From Enterobacteriaceae bacterium RIT693 (GTDB lineage: Bacteria; Pseudomonadota; Gammaproteobacteria; Enterobacterales; Enterobacteriaceae): 64,000 nt of DNA. Below, piece after piece: positions 21,945 through 29,823 of the stretch. The stretch lies in contig WJYK01000019.1 in the NCBI GenBank assembly GCA_009668225.1, positions 23,803 to 87,802 of the forward strand. Reading direction: 5' to 3'. The position numbers and the translations under genes were made by a program. The number at the start of each line of letters is the position of its first letter. Position 1 is the stretch's first letter. The notes below the pieces were generated by a model. The model was not told the origin of the DNA and did no database searches. It saw only the letters and a program-made list of their open reading frames with translations.

Positions 21945-23393
21945 ATGAAAACAAAGACTGAAGCGGAACACCGCGCCGCCAAACGGCGTTGGCTAAATTC
22001 TCAGGACTCGGGGTACCACCAGGCGATGGGCAACCGCCACGTGCAGATGATTGCCATCGGTGGCGCCATCGGTACCGGCCTGTTCCTTGGCGCAGGTGCT
22101 CGCCTGCAGGCCGCCGGGCCCGCGCTGGCATTAATCTATCTGGTGTGCGGTATTTTCTCTTTCTTCATCCTCCGCGCTTTGGGCGAGCTGGTTATCCATC
22201 GCCCTTCCAGCGGCAGCTTCGTATCCTACACCCGTGAGTTCCTCGGTGAAAAAGCGGCCTATGTTTGCGGTTGGATGTACTTCGTCAACTGGGCAATGAC
22301 CGGTATCGTAGATATCACCGCCGTTGCGCTCTATATGCATTACTGGGGGGCGTTTGGTGATGTCCCGCAATGGGTCTTTGCGCTCGGCGCGCTGGCCGTT
22401 GTTGCGGCGATGAACATGATTGGCGTGAAGTGGTTCGCCGAAATGGAGTTCTGGTTTGCGCTGATTAAGGTGCTGGCGATTGTCGCATTCCTGATTGTCG
22501 GGACCATTTTCCTCGGCACAGGAAAACCTATCGACGGGCATACCACCGGCTTCCATCTGATAACCGATAACGGCGGCTTCTTCCCGCATGGCCTGCTGCC
22601 GGCGCTGGTGCTGGTTCAGGGCGTGGTGTTCGCCTTCGCTTCTATCGAATTGGTTGGCACCGCGGCCGGGGAATGTAAAGACCCGAAAACTATGGTGCCG
22701 AAGGCGATCAACAGCGTTATCTGGCGTATTGGCCTGTTCTATGTCGGCTCCGTCGTGCTGCTGGTGCTGTTGCTGCCGTGGAACGCCTATCAGGCAGGCC
22801 AAAGCCCGTTTGTGACCTTCTTCTCAAAACTTGGCGTGCCTTACATCGGCGACGTGATGAACATCGTGGTGCTGACCGCCGCGCTCTCCAGCCTGAACTC
22901 AGGCCTGTACTGCACCGGGCGTATTCTGCGCTCGATGTCGATGGGCGGCTCCGCGCCGCAGTTCATGTCGAAGATGAGCAAAAACCAGGTGCCGTATGCC
23001 GGTATTCTGGTCACCAGCGGCGTGTACGTGCTTGGCGTGTTCCTGAACTATCTGGTGCCTTCGCAGGTATTTGAGATTGTGCTGAATATGGCGTCTCTGG
23101 GCATCATCACCTCCTGGGCATTTATCGTGCTGTGTCAGATTCGTCTGCGCAAGGCGATTAAAGAAGGGAAAGCGGACGACGTCAGCTTCAAGCTGCCTGG
23201 CGCACCGTTTACTTCCTGGCTGACGCTGCTGTTCCTGCTTGGCGTGCTGGTACTGATGGCGCTGGACTACCCGAACGGCACCTTCACCATTGCTTCCATT
23301 CCGGTGCTGGCGATTCTGTTGACGTTAGGCTGGTTTGGCGCACGTAAGCGTGTGCATGAAGTGGCTCAGCAGGTTCACGATCACCACGAGTAG
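21945..23393 (+). CDS. ansP: L-asparagine permease AnsP
   Basis: The 482-residue amino-acid/polyamine permease has twelve membrane helices and follows E. coli AnsP almost residue by residue: RRWLN then GYHQAMGNRHVQMIAIGG, GTGLFLGAGARLQAAGPAL, SSGSFVSYTREFLGEKAAYV, and GGFFPHGLLPALVLVQGVVF. The C-terminal tail after GWFGARKRVHEVA is shorter than in E. coli. It imports L-asparagine by proton symport. An AGGAAT site precedes the ATG. In E. coli ansP lies next to yncE and yncD; here yncD is 2.8 kb downstream with an ECF module between them. Confidence 0.94.
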   Translation: MKTKTEAEHRAAKRRWLNSQDSGYHQAMGNRHVQMIAIGGAIGTGLFLGAGARLQAAGPALALIYLVCGIFSFFILRALGELVIHRPSSGSFVSYTREFLGEKAAYVCGWMYFVNWAMTGIVDITAVALYMHYWGAFGDVPQWVFALGALAVVAAMNMIGVKWFAEMEFWFALIKVLAIVAFLIVGTIFLGTGKPIDGHTTGFHLITDNGGFFPHGLLPALVLVQGVVFAFASIELVGTAAGECKDPKTMVPKAINSVIWRIGLFYVGSVVLLVLLLPWNAYQAGQSPFVTFFSKLGVPYIGDVMNIVVLTAALSSLNSGLYCTGRILRSMSMGGSAPQFMSKMSKNQVPYAGILVTSGVYVLGVFLNYLVPSQVFEIVLNMASLGIITSWAFIVLCQIRLRKAIKEGKADDVSFKLPGAPFTSWLTLLFLLGVLVLMALDYPNGTFTIASIPVLAILLTLGWFGARKRVHEVAQQVHDHHE

Positions 23394-23408
23394 TGCCCCT
23401 CACCCTAA

Positions 23409-23431
23409 CCCTCTCCCCGCTGGGGAGAGGG
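23409..23431. repeat. REP-like palindrome after ansP
   Basis: A 10-bp perfect inverted repeat (CCCTCTCCCC and GGGGAGAGGG, 3-base loop) is preceded by CCTCACCCTAAC. It lies 16 bp after the ansP stop. Palindromes of this composition are common between genes of enteric bacteria. There is no T-run, so a role in mRNA stability is as likely as termination. Confidence 0.6.
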
Positions 23432-23504
23432 GATCAAGTCTCAGACTTCACTCTTTGGCATCCATTAGTCACAAATTCCCACGATTATGCAGGAACGGCA
23501 AACA

Positions 23505-23705
23505 TTCCGTTCACCTCCAGTCCTGTTTTCTATGCAGCCATCGAACTCGTGAACGTCTTAGGGGAGCCACCGTCGCTCCCCTAAGAACCCGGACTCCCGG
23601 CCAAATAAATCGACCGCTGAAGCGGCAGACCTCCGTTTTATCTCCCAGTCCTGGGTCGGCTGAGATGCGTTCCCGACGCTCTCAGCCTCCGGCCGTTCCC
23701 GACGT
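23505..23705 (+). repeat. Structured non-coding element, copy A
   Basis: Landmarks in order: CCGTTCACC (about 23507), GTGAACGT (23550), a strong hairpin TTAGGGGAGC/GCTCCCCTAA (23557-23584), AACCCGG, a second hairpin CCGCTGAAGCGG (23613-23624), then GATGCGTTCCCGACGCTCTC (23663-23682). The same landmarks in the same order occur on the minus strand in copy B. No convincing reading frame covers the region. The paired hairpins whose bases differ while pairing is kept suggest selection on structure. Confidence 0.55.
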
Positions 23706-23879
23706 CCGGACCCTGGCCAGTCGGAGAGAAAACGGAGGCGATTTAAGCCGGAATCGTGCCTCGCTTTAAACCCACAGCCATTCTGCAAGTCATTGTTGCT
23801 TCAAGTCCTACAGCCACGCCCTTGTTCCCGGCTCTCATCGCCCCCGGTTATGACCCAACTCAGGCGGGGTTGAGCTGCC

Positions 23880-24090
23880 GGGAGCAGCGAAAGAGAGCGA
23901 TCGTCGGGAACGAATCGCGAACGACCCCGAATGTTTGGGTGATAGCCGGTGGGTTTACCGCTTCAGCGGCGATGAGCTCGCCGGGCGCCGGGGGTTGTGA
24001 GGGGGAATGGCGTAATTCCCCCTCACACGTTCACCGTGCGCTGAACATGCAGGGGAAATCGATCTACGGGTGAACGGAACTTCATCGAGG
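23880..24090 (-). repeat. Structured non-coding element, copy B (inverted)
   Basis: Read on the minus strand from about 24080: CCGTTCACC, GTGAACGT, a hairpin GTGAGGGGGAAT/ATTCCCCCTCAC (23998-24027), AACCCCCGG, the small hairpin CCGCTGAAGCGG (23959-23970), and GATTCGTTCCCGACGATCGC (about 23896-23915). It is a diverged inverted copy of the element at 23505-23705. The rest of the 23394-24130 gap, including about 175 bp between the copies, shows no gene that I recognise; the short frames there lack ribosome sites. Confidence 0.55.
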
Positions 24091-24130
24091 TCACATGCGG
24101 CTATAGAGCAAATAACTCACCCCAGTCTTC

Positions 24131-24790
24131 CTACAGTACCCCGCTATACACCACCGGCCCCGTTGGCTGACCGGTCGGTGAACCGCCCTGCGGCTCAAGG
24201 CTAATGGCGATCGTCACACCGCGTGACAACGTCACGCTACCGTTGCTCACCTGCGTCACTGCTTTGCTGTCCAATAGCCCGAGAGATACTGGCTTCGCGC
24301 CGACCGGAATGGCCCACAGCTGCAGGCTATTGCTGGCGGAGACGGAAGCCAACTGTAGCGGCGTGAGGCGCAGCGTTGTACGATCGCTGTCGGCGCTGAC
24401 CAGCCACTGCCCCTGCTGGCTGCTGCTGTTAAGCACCATAAGCGGCGCAAGTTCTGGCGTTTTGGCGCTGAAATACGGCACCAGCGCAACGGCGGCAAGC
24501 CCGGCGGCGAGCGCCCAGCCAAGGTAGTTCCAGCGCCAGCGGGAACGCACGACGACGTTACGCTCAGGCGGCAGGCTAAGCTGAATTTTCTTCCAGACGG
24601 TTTCCGGCGGGGGTTGCGGTTGGATCCAACTGTCCAGCCCGCCGAGCAGGGTTTGCCAGCGGCCCACGAGCGCAGCAAGCTCCGGCTCGGTCTGGAGACG
24701 CTTTTCGAATCGCAAACGCGCACTGCCGCGCAGCGTACCCAGCGCGTATTCAGAGGCCAGTGCGTTATCTCTTTGTTGGCTGCTGTTCAT
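24131..24790 (-). CDS. Anti-sigma factor, RskA-like
   Basis: The product is about 219 residues with a cytosolic N-terminal anti-sigma region (ASEYALGTLRGSARLRFEKRL, then VGRWQTLLGGLDSWI). One membrane segment follows (YLGWALAAGLAAVALVPYF, about residues 88-106), then a periplasmic RskA/anti-sigma-K domain (LQLWAIPVGAKPVSLGLLD, ending GGSPTGQPTGPVVYSGVL). Such proteins hold an ECF sigma factor at the membrane until a signal leads to proteolysis or release. The ATG at 24790 overlaps the sigma-factor stop (ATGA), which fits coupled expression of the pair; the reading frame is open four codons further upstream but without a better start. Confidence 0.9.
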   Translation of the reverse strand: MNSSQQRDNALASEYALGTLRGSARLRFEKRLQTEPELAALVGRWQTLLGGLDSWIQPQPPPETVWKKIQLSLPPERNVVVRSRWRWNYLGWALAAGLAAVALVPYFSAKTPELAPLMVLNSSSQQGQWLVSADSDRTTLRLTPLQLASVSASNSLQLWAIPVGAKPVSLGLLDSKAVTQVSNGSVTLSRGVTIAISLEPQGGSPTGQPTGPVVYSGVL

Positions 24791-25341
24791 AGTCCGACGC
24801 AATCCTTAAGGTGATCCAGCGCCCTGCGGATCCAACTTTTTACCGTGCCGAGCGGCTGCTGTAACCACTCGGCGATATCACCGTGGGACATGCCCTGATA
24901 GTAGGCCAGCACCACGCTCTGCCGCTGTTCGCTGCTGAGTCCGTCCAGGCAGTCACGCAGGCGCCCTGCCTGCTGTTCGTCACACCAGCCGTTATCCTCT
25001 TCACTTTCCATATCGACGGCGTTATCGCTGAGTTCATCTTCTTGATTTGCGGCACGGGATTGCCCGCTGCGCAGCCAGTCGATGCAGCGATTGCGAACAA
25101 TATGGGTCAGCCAGGTCACGGGGGAGCTTAATGCCGGATCGTAGCCTGAAGCCCGGTTCCACACCGTAAGGAATGCATCATGCAGAATTTCTTCCGCCCA
25201 TGCCCGCCGCTGAACGGTGCGTAGCGCGACGGCAAAAAGATGGGGCGAAGTCAGACGATAGAGTTGTTCAAATGCGCGGCGGTCGCCTTCAGCAACCGCC
25301 TGCATCAGTTTTACCTGCTGTTCTACCAGAGTTTTATCCAT
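24787..25341 (-). CDS. ECF-type RNA polymerase sigma factor (SigK-like)
   Basis: The 184-residue product contains only sigma regions 2 and 4. Region 2 has FEQLYRLTSPHLFAVALRTVQRRAWAEE followed by DAFLTVWNRA and PVTWLTHIVRNRCIDWLR. Region 4 has LSSEQRQSVVLAYYQGMSHGDIAEWLQQPLGTVKSWIRR, a helix-turn-helix for the -35 element. An acidic linker joins them. It is paired with the overlapping anti-sigma gene and lies 44 bp after a fasciclin-domain gene; this three-gene set recurs in proteobacteria. Its target promoters are unknown. It is not one of the E. coli K-12 sigma factors (RpoE, FecI). Confidence 0.9.
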   Translation of the reverse strand: MDKTLVEQQVKLMQAVAEGDRRAFEQLYRLTSPHLFAVALRTVQRRAWAEEILHDAFLTVWNRASGYDPALSSPVTWLTHIVRNRCIDWLRSGQSRAANQEDELSDNAVDMESEEDNGWCDEQQAGRLRDCLDGLSSEQRQSVVLAYYQGMSHGDIAEWLQQPLGTVKSWIRRALDHLKDCVGL

Positions 25342-25384
25342 ATTTTTCTCGACCAGGCGACAGGCCTGAATCGAGTATAGACAC

Positions 25385-25945
25385 TCACTTCGGCATCAGT
25401 ACGGTATCAATAACGTCAATAACGCCATTTTTCTGGTTTACGTCATAAGTGCTGATATTGGCAATGTTGCCTTTCGCATCTTTAATTTGAATATTGTGTG
25501 GCCCGTTATTCATAAACCACAGCGGTTGGCCGTTCACGGTTTTTAATTCTGCGCTCCCGCCGCCCTGCTGGATTTTTTTCTCCAGCGCTTTCATGTCATA
25601 TTTCCCCGCGACCACGTGATAGGTCAGGATGCTGGTCAGCGTGGCTTTGTTTTCCGGCTTGATCAAATTGCTGACCGTGCCCGCAGGCAGTTTGGCAAAC
25701 GCGGCATCGGTTGGGGCAAAGACGGTAAATGGCCCTTTGCTCTGTAAAGTATCCACTAAACCAGCGGCCTTCACCGCCGCGACCAGCGTGGTGTGATCTT
25801 TGGAATTCACGGCGTTCTCAACGATATTTTTTGACGGATACATCGCTGCACCGCCCACCATCACGGAATCATTCGTCATTGAGGCAATGCTCAGCGTACT
25901 GAAAAAAGCGGAGGCGCACACGGCGGAAGCAAAATACTTGTTCAT
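25385..25945 (-). CDS. Secreted fasciclin (FAS1) domain protein
   Basis: The product is 187 residues from the ATG at 25945, which has AGGA eight bases upstream. It has a signal peptide (MNKYFASAVCASAFFSTLSIA) and one FAS1 domain with the two conserved boxes: GPFTVFAPTDAAFAKLP and, later, LTSILTYHVVAGKYD. It ends in the usual YDVNQKNGVIDVIDTVLMP. FAS1 proteins act in adhesion or at the cell surface; the bacterial role is poorly known. It is the promoter-proximal gene of the set that also encodes the ECF sigma factor and its anti-sigma factor, so it is probably the regulated output. Confidence 0.9.
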   Translation of the reverse strand: MNKYFASAVCASAFFSTLSIASMTNDSVMVGGAAMYPSKNIVENAVNSKDHTTLVAAVKAAGLVDTLQSKGPFTVFAPTDAAFAKLPAGTVSNLIKPENKATLTSILTYHVVAGKYDMKALEKKIQQGGGSAELKTVNGQPLWFMNNGPHNIQIKDAKGNIANISTYDVNQKNGVIDVIDTVLMPK

Positions 25946-25992
25946 GTTGAATTCCTCAATTGTGGGGAGCAAGAGAGTTGCTCACATTCTGA

Positions 25993-26021
25993 TATACGGG
26001 TGAGGATGCGCCGCTGGATGC
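25993..26021 (-). promoter_or_regulatory. Candidate ECF-dependent promoter of the fasciclin-sigma operon
   Basis: On the minus strand GCATCC (26016-26021) and CGTATA (25993-25998) are 17 bp apart, about 50 bp before the fasciclin start. A second GCATCC lies between them (26004-26009). The spacing and C-rich -35 with a CGT-type -10 fit ECF promoters in general, and autoregulation is common. The assignment is inferred and unsupported by a second example in the window. Confidence 0.35.
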
Positions 26022-26172
26022 AGTAAAAATAAAAAATATTTCGCCGTTTCTTTCACCACTCGCAACCCATTGTTAACGTTACGTGCGTTAATAATTTTCA
26101 AAACTTAAACACAGCAACTAACATATAAAGCTCACGATCCTGACAATTGGCGCATGCCGTAAACACCCCCTG

Positions 26173-28314
26173 ATGAAAACAACCCAGAAAAACAGACTCC
26201 AGAGCAGTAAAACCGCACTTCTCCTGATCCCAGCATTCACCCCCTGCTTTACGCAAGCCGCCGACACAACGCAAACCGATGAGACCACGCTGCTGGTGAC
26301 CGCTAAGCCTGCGACGGTTTCTGAGCTGGATACGCCAGCCGCGGTGAGCGTGGTTTCAGGCGATGACCTGCGCCAGGCCACGCCGCGTATCAATCTTTCG
26401 GAAAATCTTGGCGGCGTGCCAGGACTGCAAATTCAGAACCGCCAGAACTATGCCCAGGATTTACAGCTCTCGGTACGCGGCTTTGGCTCGCGCTCGATGT
26501 ACGGCGTACGCGGCGTGCGCATGTATGTGGATGGGATCCCGGCCACCATGCCCGACGGTCAGGGACAAACGTCAAATATCGATCTTAATAGCGTGGAAAG
26601 TATCGAGGTTCTTCGTGGGCCGTTTTCCGCACTCTACGGCAACTCTTCGGGCGGCGTCGTTAACGTCACAACGGAAACCGGCCGTCAGCCGCCTACGTTC
26701 GAAGCCAGCAGCTATTACGGCAGCTTCGGTAGCTGGCGTAACAGCGTGAAAGCCACCGGCTCAACCGGCGACGGCACGCAGGCCGGGGATGTGGACTATG
26801 CCGTATCCGCCTCGCGCTTTACCACGCACGGCTATCGCGATCACAGCAGCGCGCAGAAAAACCTCGGCAATGCGAAGCTTGGCGTTCGCCTGAACGATGT
26901 CAGCAAGCTGACTTTGCTTTTCAACAGCGTGGACATTGACGCGAACGATCCCGGCGGCCTGACCGAGCAGGAGTGGCACGATAATCCAACGCAGGCGCCC
27001 CGCGCCGATCAGTACAATACGCGAAAAACAACGAAGCAAACCCAGGGCGGCCTGCGCTATGACCGGCAGCTCAGCGAGCGCGATGATTTAAGCGTGATGA
27101 TGTACGCGGGCGTGCGTGAGACCACGCAGTTTCAATCCATTCCTGCGGCAGTCCAGAAAAGCCCTACTCATCCCGGCGGCGTGATCCAGCTGGCAAGGCA
27201 TTACCAGGGCATTGATACCCGCTGGACGCACAACGGCGAACTCGGCGGCGTGCCGGTCAGCTTCACCACCGGGCTGGACTACGAGACGATGACCGAGAAG
27301 CGCAAAGGCTACGAGAACTTTGTTACGGTGAACGGCGCCACGGTGCTGGGCGAGCAAGGCAACCTGCGCCGCAACGAGCGCAACCTGATGTGGAATCTCG
27401 ACCCGTACCTGCAAACCACGTGGCAGTTGACCGATAAACTCAGCCTGGATGCGGGCGTGCGCTACAGCTCGGTCTACTTTGATTCAAACGACTATTACAT
27501 CGTGGGGAAAAACGGCGACGACAGCGGCAACGCCAGCTATCACAAATGGTTGCCTGCCGCCTCGTTAAAATATGCCGTTAATGACGGCTGGAATGTTTAC
27601 ACTTCCGCAGGCCGTGGGTTTGAAACGCCAACCATCAACGAGCTTTCTTACCGCGACAACGGCGCGTCCGGGCTGAACTTTGCTCTGCAGCCCTCTACCA
27701 GCACCACGGTTGAGGTTGGCAGTAAAAACCGCATCGGCAACGGCCTGTTTACCGCCGCCCTGTTCCAGACCGACACCGATAACGAGATCGTGGTCGATCA
27801 AAGCAGCGGTGGGCGCACGACCTATAAAAATGCCGGTGAAACTCGCCGCCGTGGACTTGAGCTTTCTCTCGATCAGCAGTTCGCCGCAGACTGGCGGTTG
27901 AAAATGGCCTGGACGTACCTCGATGCCACCTACCGCAGCAACGTTTGTGGCACAAACGACTGCAACGGCAACCGGATGCCGGGAATCGCCCGCAATATGG
28001 GTTACGCATCGTTGGGCTACGTGCCTGAAGACGGCTGGTATGCGGGCGCGGACGTTCGCTATATGAGCGATATCCAGGCCGACGACCAGAACGACGCCAA
28101 AGCTCCGACCTACACCACCGTGGGATTGAACACCGGCTACAAGCTTCAGCTGCAGCAAAACTGGCTGCTGGACATCTGGGGGCGAGTTGATAATCTGTTC
28201 GACCGCGATTACGTCGGCTCGGTGATTGTCAATGAAGGCAATGGCCGCTATTTCGAGCCAGCGCCTGGCCGTAACTACGGCGTGGGCGTTAACGTCAGCT
28301 ATAGCTTCCAGTAA
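26173..28314 (+). CDS. pqqU: TonB-dependent receptor YncD/PqqU
   Basis: The 713-residue outer-membrane receptor follows E. coli YncD closely. It has a signal peptide (to about residue 30), a TonB-box-like segment DETTLLVTAK, and a plug domain with SELDTPAAVSVVSGDD, NRQNYAQDLQLSVRGFGSR, then YVDGIPATMPDGQGQTSNID and VEVLRGPFSALYGNSSGG-like segments. A 22-strand barrel follows, ending GRNYGVGVNVSYSFQ. The E. coli protein has been shown to take up pyrroloquinoline quinone for periplasmic glucose dehydrogenase, hence the newer name pqqU. The ribosome site before the ATG is weak. No Fur box was evident in the 200 bp upstream. Confidence 0.92.
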   Translation: MKTTQKNRLQSSKTALLLIPAFTPCFTQAADTTQTDETTLLVTAKPATVSELDTPAAVSVVSGDDLRQATPRINLSENLGGVPGLQIQNRQNYAQDLQLSVRGFGSRSMYGVRGVRMYVDGIPATMPDGQGQTSNIDLNSVESIEVLRGPFSALYGNSSGGVVNVTTETGRQPPTFEASSYYGSFGSWRNSVKATGSTGDGTQAGDVDYAVSASRFTTHGYRDHSSAQKNLGNAKLGVRLNDVSKLTLLFNSVDIDANDPGGLTEQEWHDNPTQAPRADQYNTRKTTKQTQGGLRYDRQLSERDDLSVMMYAGVRETTQFQSIPAAVQKSPTHPGGVIQLARHYQGIDTRWTHNGELGGVPVSFTTGLDYETMTEKRKGYENFVTVNGATVLGEQGNLRRNERNLMWNLDPYLQTTWQLTDKLSLDAGVRYSSVYFDSNDYYIVGKNGDDSGNASYHKWLPAASLKYAVNDGWNVYTSAGRGFETPTINELSYRDNGASGLNFALQPSTSTTVEVGSKNRIGNGLFTAALFQTDTDNEIVVDQSSGGRTTYKNAGETRRRGLELSLDQQFAADWRLKMAWTYLDATYRSNVCGTNDCNGNRMPGIARNMGYASLGYVPEDGWYAGADVRYMSDIQADDQNDAKAPTYTTVGLNTGYKLQLQQNWLLDIWGRVDNLFDRDYVGSVIVNEGNGRYFEPAPGRNYGVGVNVSYSFQ

Positions 28315-28320
28315 GCGTTT

Positions 28321-28342
28321 TCCCTCCGGCTAAGCCGGGGGG
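28321..28342 (+). terminator. Possible terminator after pqqU
   Basis: CCTCCGGC-TAA-GCCGGGGG forms a compact GC hairpin 6 bp after the pqqU stop. The tail is GACATTT rather than a clean T-run, so termination may be partial and leave some read-through into the acetyltransferase gene. Confidence 0.45.
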
Positions 28343-28361
28343 ACATTTAAAAAGGAATTTT

Positions 28362-28820
28362 ATGTCACCTATCCTGACCCTCCGTGATGCCACACGGGAC
28401 GATATCGAGACGCTTTTCTCCATCCGTACCAGCGTCAATGAGAACCATCTTTCGCGCGAAGAAATGGCGGAAATGGGCATCACACCGCAGACTATTGCGG
28501 ATATTATTGCCGAATCCCCATGCATCTGGCTGGCAGACGTTGATGGTCAGCCCGCTGGTTTTGCCATGGCGATTGCCGAAGAGGCCTGCCTGTTTGCGAT
28601 GTTCGTCCTGCCGCAGTTTGAAGGTCTGGGCGTTGGTAAGCTGCTGCTGAAAAAAGCCGAGGCGTTTCTGTTTGCCCAACAGCCCACCATCTGGCTGGAA
28701 ACGGCAGCAGGCAGCCGTGCTGCAAACTTTTATCAACGCCACGGCTGGCAGCCGGTGGGTGAGCAAGACGGCGAAGATATTCGCTTCGAAAAATCACGCC
28801 CCGCTGCTGTGAAACAGTAG
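28362..28820 (+). CDS. GNAT-family N-acetyltransferase
   Basis: The 152-residue GNAT protein has the usual order: LRDATRDDIETLFSIR at the start, the beta4 strand AMFVLPQFEGLGVGKLLLKKAE with the acetyl-CoA pyrophosphate loop, and ANFYQRHGWQPVGE near the end. The acetyl acceptor is not predictable. AAGGAATTTT precedes the ATG and the gene follows pqqU by 47 bp. Confidence 0.87.
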   Translation: MSPILTLRDATRDDIETLFSIRTSVNENHLSREEMAEMGITPQTIADIIAESPCIWLADVDGQPAGFAMAIAEEACLFAMFVLPQFEGLGVGKLLLKKAEAFLFAQQPTIWLETAAGSRAANFYQRHGWQPVGEQDGEDIRFEKSRPAAVKQ

Positions 28821-28839
28821 TGCCCTTACGGCATTGAGC

Positions 28840-29205
28840 TTAAGGTTTTTGCCCCGACATTTGTGCCGTTAGCCAGCGATATAAAATGCCCACCACATAG
28901 CGCTGCTCTTCATCGGTCAGCGCTCTTCCCGCCGGTATCGCGTGCCATTTAACCAGGCAGCCTCTGCAGCAGGTCGCCGTGGCATGTTGGGCAATAAAAA
29001 CCGGGTGGCCGCGCATGGGCGTTTGTTTGCCGTCGTTTTTCGGCTCGGCAGGTGCCAGGCGGAGGGCGATAAACTCTTCGGCGTGGCGGGTGACGGTTTC
29101 CGGGCCTTTATCGATACAGTACTGGCGTTCTTTTGGGCCGAGCTGGAAACGCTGGCGAAACGGGGAGCGTGTAAGGCGCTGAAAAACGCTATCGGGATTG
29201 TTCAC
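28840..29205 (-). CDS. DUF4186 family protein
   Basis: The product is 121 residues from a GTG at 29205. It has the features I associate with DUF4186: FQRLTRSPFRQRFQLGPKE at the start, TPMRGHPVFIAQHATATCC in the middle (a His and Cys-rich stretch continuing to CRGCLVKWHAIP), and a final EEQRYVVGILYRWL. The C-C-x2-C and nearby His residues could bind a metal. Its function is unknown. The longer frame up to an ATG at 29301 adds 32 residues of low-complexity sequence unlike the family, so I prefer the GTG even though its ribosome site (GGAAAAG at ten bases) is only fair. Confidence 0.75.
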   Translation of the reverse strand: MNNPDSVFQRLTRSPFRQRFQLGPKERQYCIDKGPETVTRHAEEFIALRLAPAEPKNDGKQTPMRGHPVFIAQHATATCCRGCLVKWHAIPAGRALTDEEQRYVVGILYRWLTAQMSGQKP

Positions 29206-29300
29206 TGCGGCACATCTTTTCCGACTTTGAAAACGGTATGGTACGCTGTGAAGGCTAAATAGCAAGCCGGGGCGCTGAAAGCTCAGCGCCCTGGCTGACA

Positions 29301-29813
29301 CTAACTACGCTCGATGTCTTTGGCCGCCTGATCCAGCGTGTCGATGATTTTGTACAGCGTCTCTTTCGAAAGCTCAGTGCTGCCCAGTTTAGCGTGCAGC
29401 GCCGTTTTGAAGTTATGAATCGCCCGCTGTACCTCGGGTAAACGGCGGTTGCCGCCGAGAACGCCGAGGGTGGCCAGCCTGGTGGTCACCGCTTCCAGTT
29501 CGGACTGCTGCTGTTCAAGCGAGGTTTTTCCTTCTGCCGTCAGCGTGAAGGATTTTTTCCCGCTCTGCCCTTCGCCCACCGTGATTAAGCCCATTTCCTC
29601 CATCAGCGTCAGGTTAGGATAAATAATGCCGGGGCTCGGCACATATTCCCCTTTCGCCAGGCTTTCAATGGACTTTATAAGCTCGTAGCCGTGCGCCGGG
29701 CCGCCAGCCAAAAGATGCAGAATCAGCAGGCGGATGTCGTTGGCGTCAAACAGGCGTTCACGGCGATGGCGGGCACGCCCTTCCGGATGGTTTTGTTCAT
29801 GATGAATACGCAT
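29301..29813 (-). CDS. PadR-family regulator, YqjI-like
   Basis: The product is 170 residues. The PadR winged helix follows a short His-rich N-terminus (MRIHHEQNHPEGRARHRRER): DIRLLILHLLAGGPAHGYEL, then YVPSPGIIYPNLTLMEEMGLI. A C-terminal helical dimer region follows. E. coli YqjI is a nickel-inhibited repressor of itself and of yqjH, with a longer Cys/His-rich N-terminus; that part is much reduced here, with four histidines and no cysteine. I choose the ATG at 29813, with AAGG eight bases upstream. The next ATG upstream (29834) lies inside the yqjH-like gene. Confidence 0.85.
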   Translation of the reverse strand: MRIHHEQNHPEGRARHRRERLFDANDIRLLILHLLAGGPAHGYELIKSIESLAKGEYVPSPGIIYPNLTLMEEMGLITVGEGQSGKKSFTLTAEGKTSLEQQQSELEAVTTRLATLGVLGGNRRLPEVQRAIHNFKTALHAKLGSTELSKETLYKIIDTLDQAAKDIERS

Positions 29814-29823
29814 GTCGGTCGCC

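Noticed and set aside
22131..22802. A 223-residue open frame antisense to ansP
   Set aside because: Histidine/glutamine-rich shadow of the membrane protein gene, no recognisable domain or ribosome site.
23335..24073. Open frames of 63-144 residues in the gap after ansP
   Set aside because: They cross the hairpins of the structured repeats, lack ribosome sites and have Arg/Pro/Ser-rich composition; non-coding structure explains the region better.
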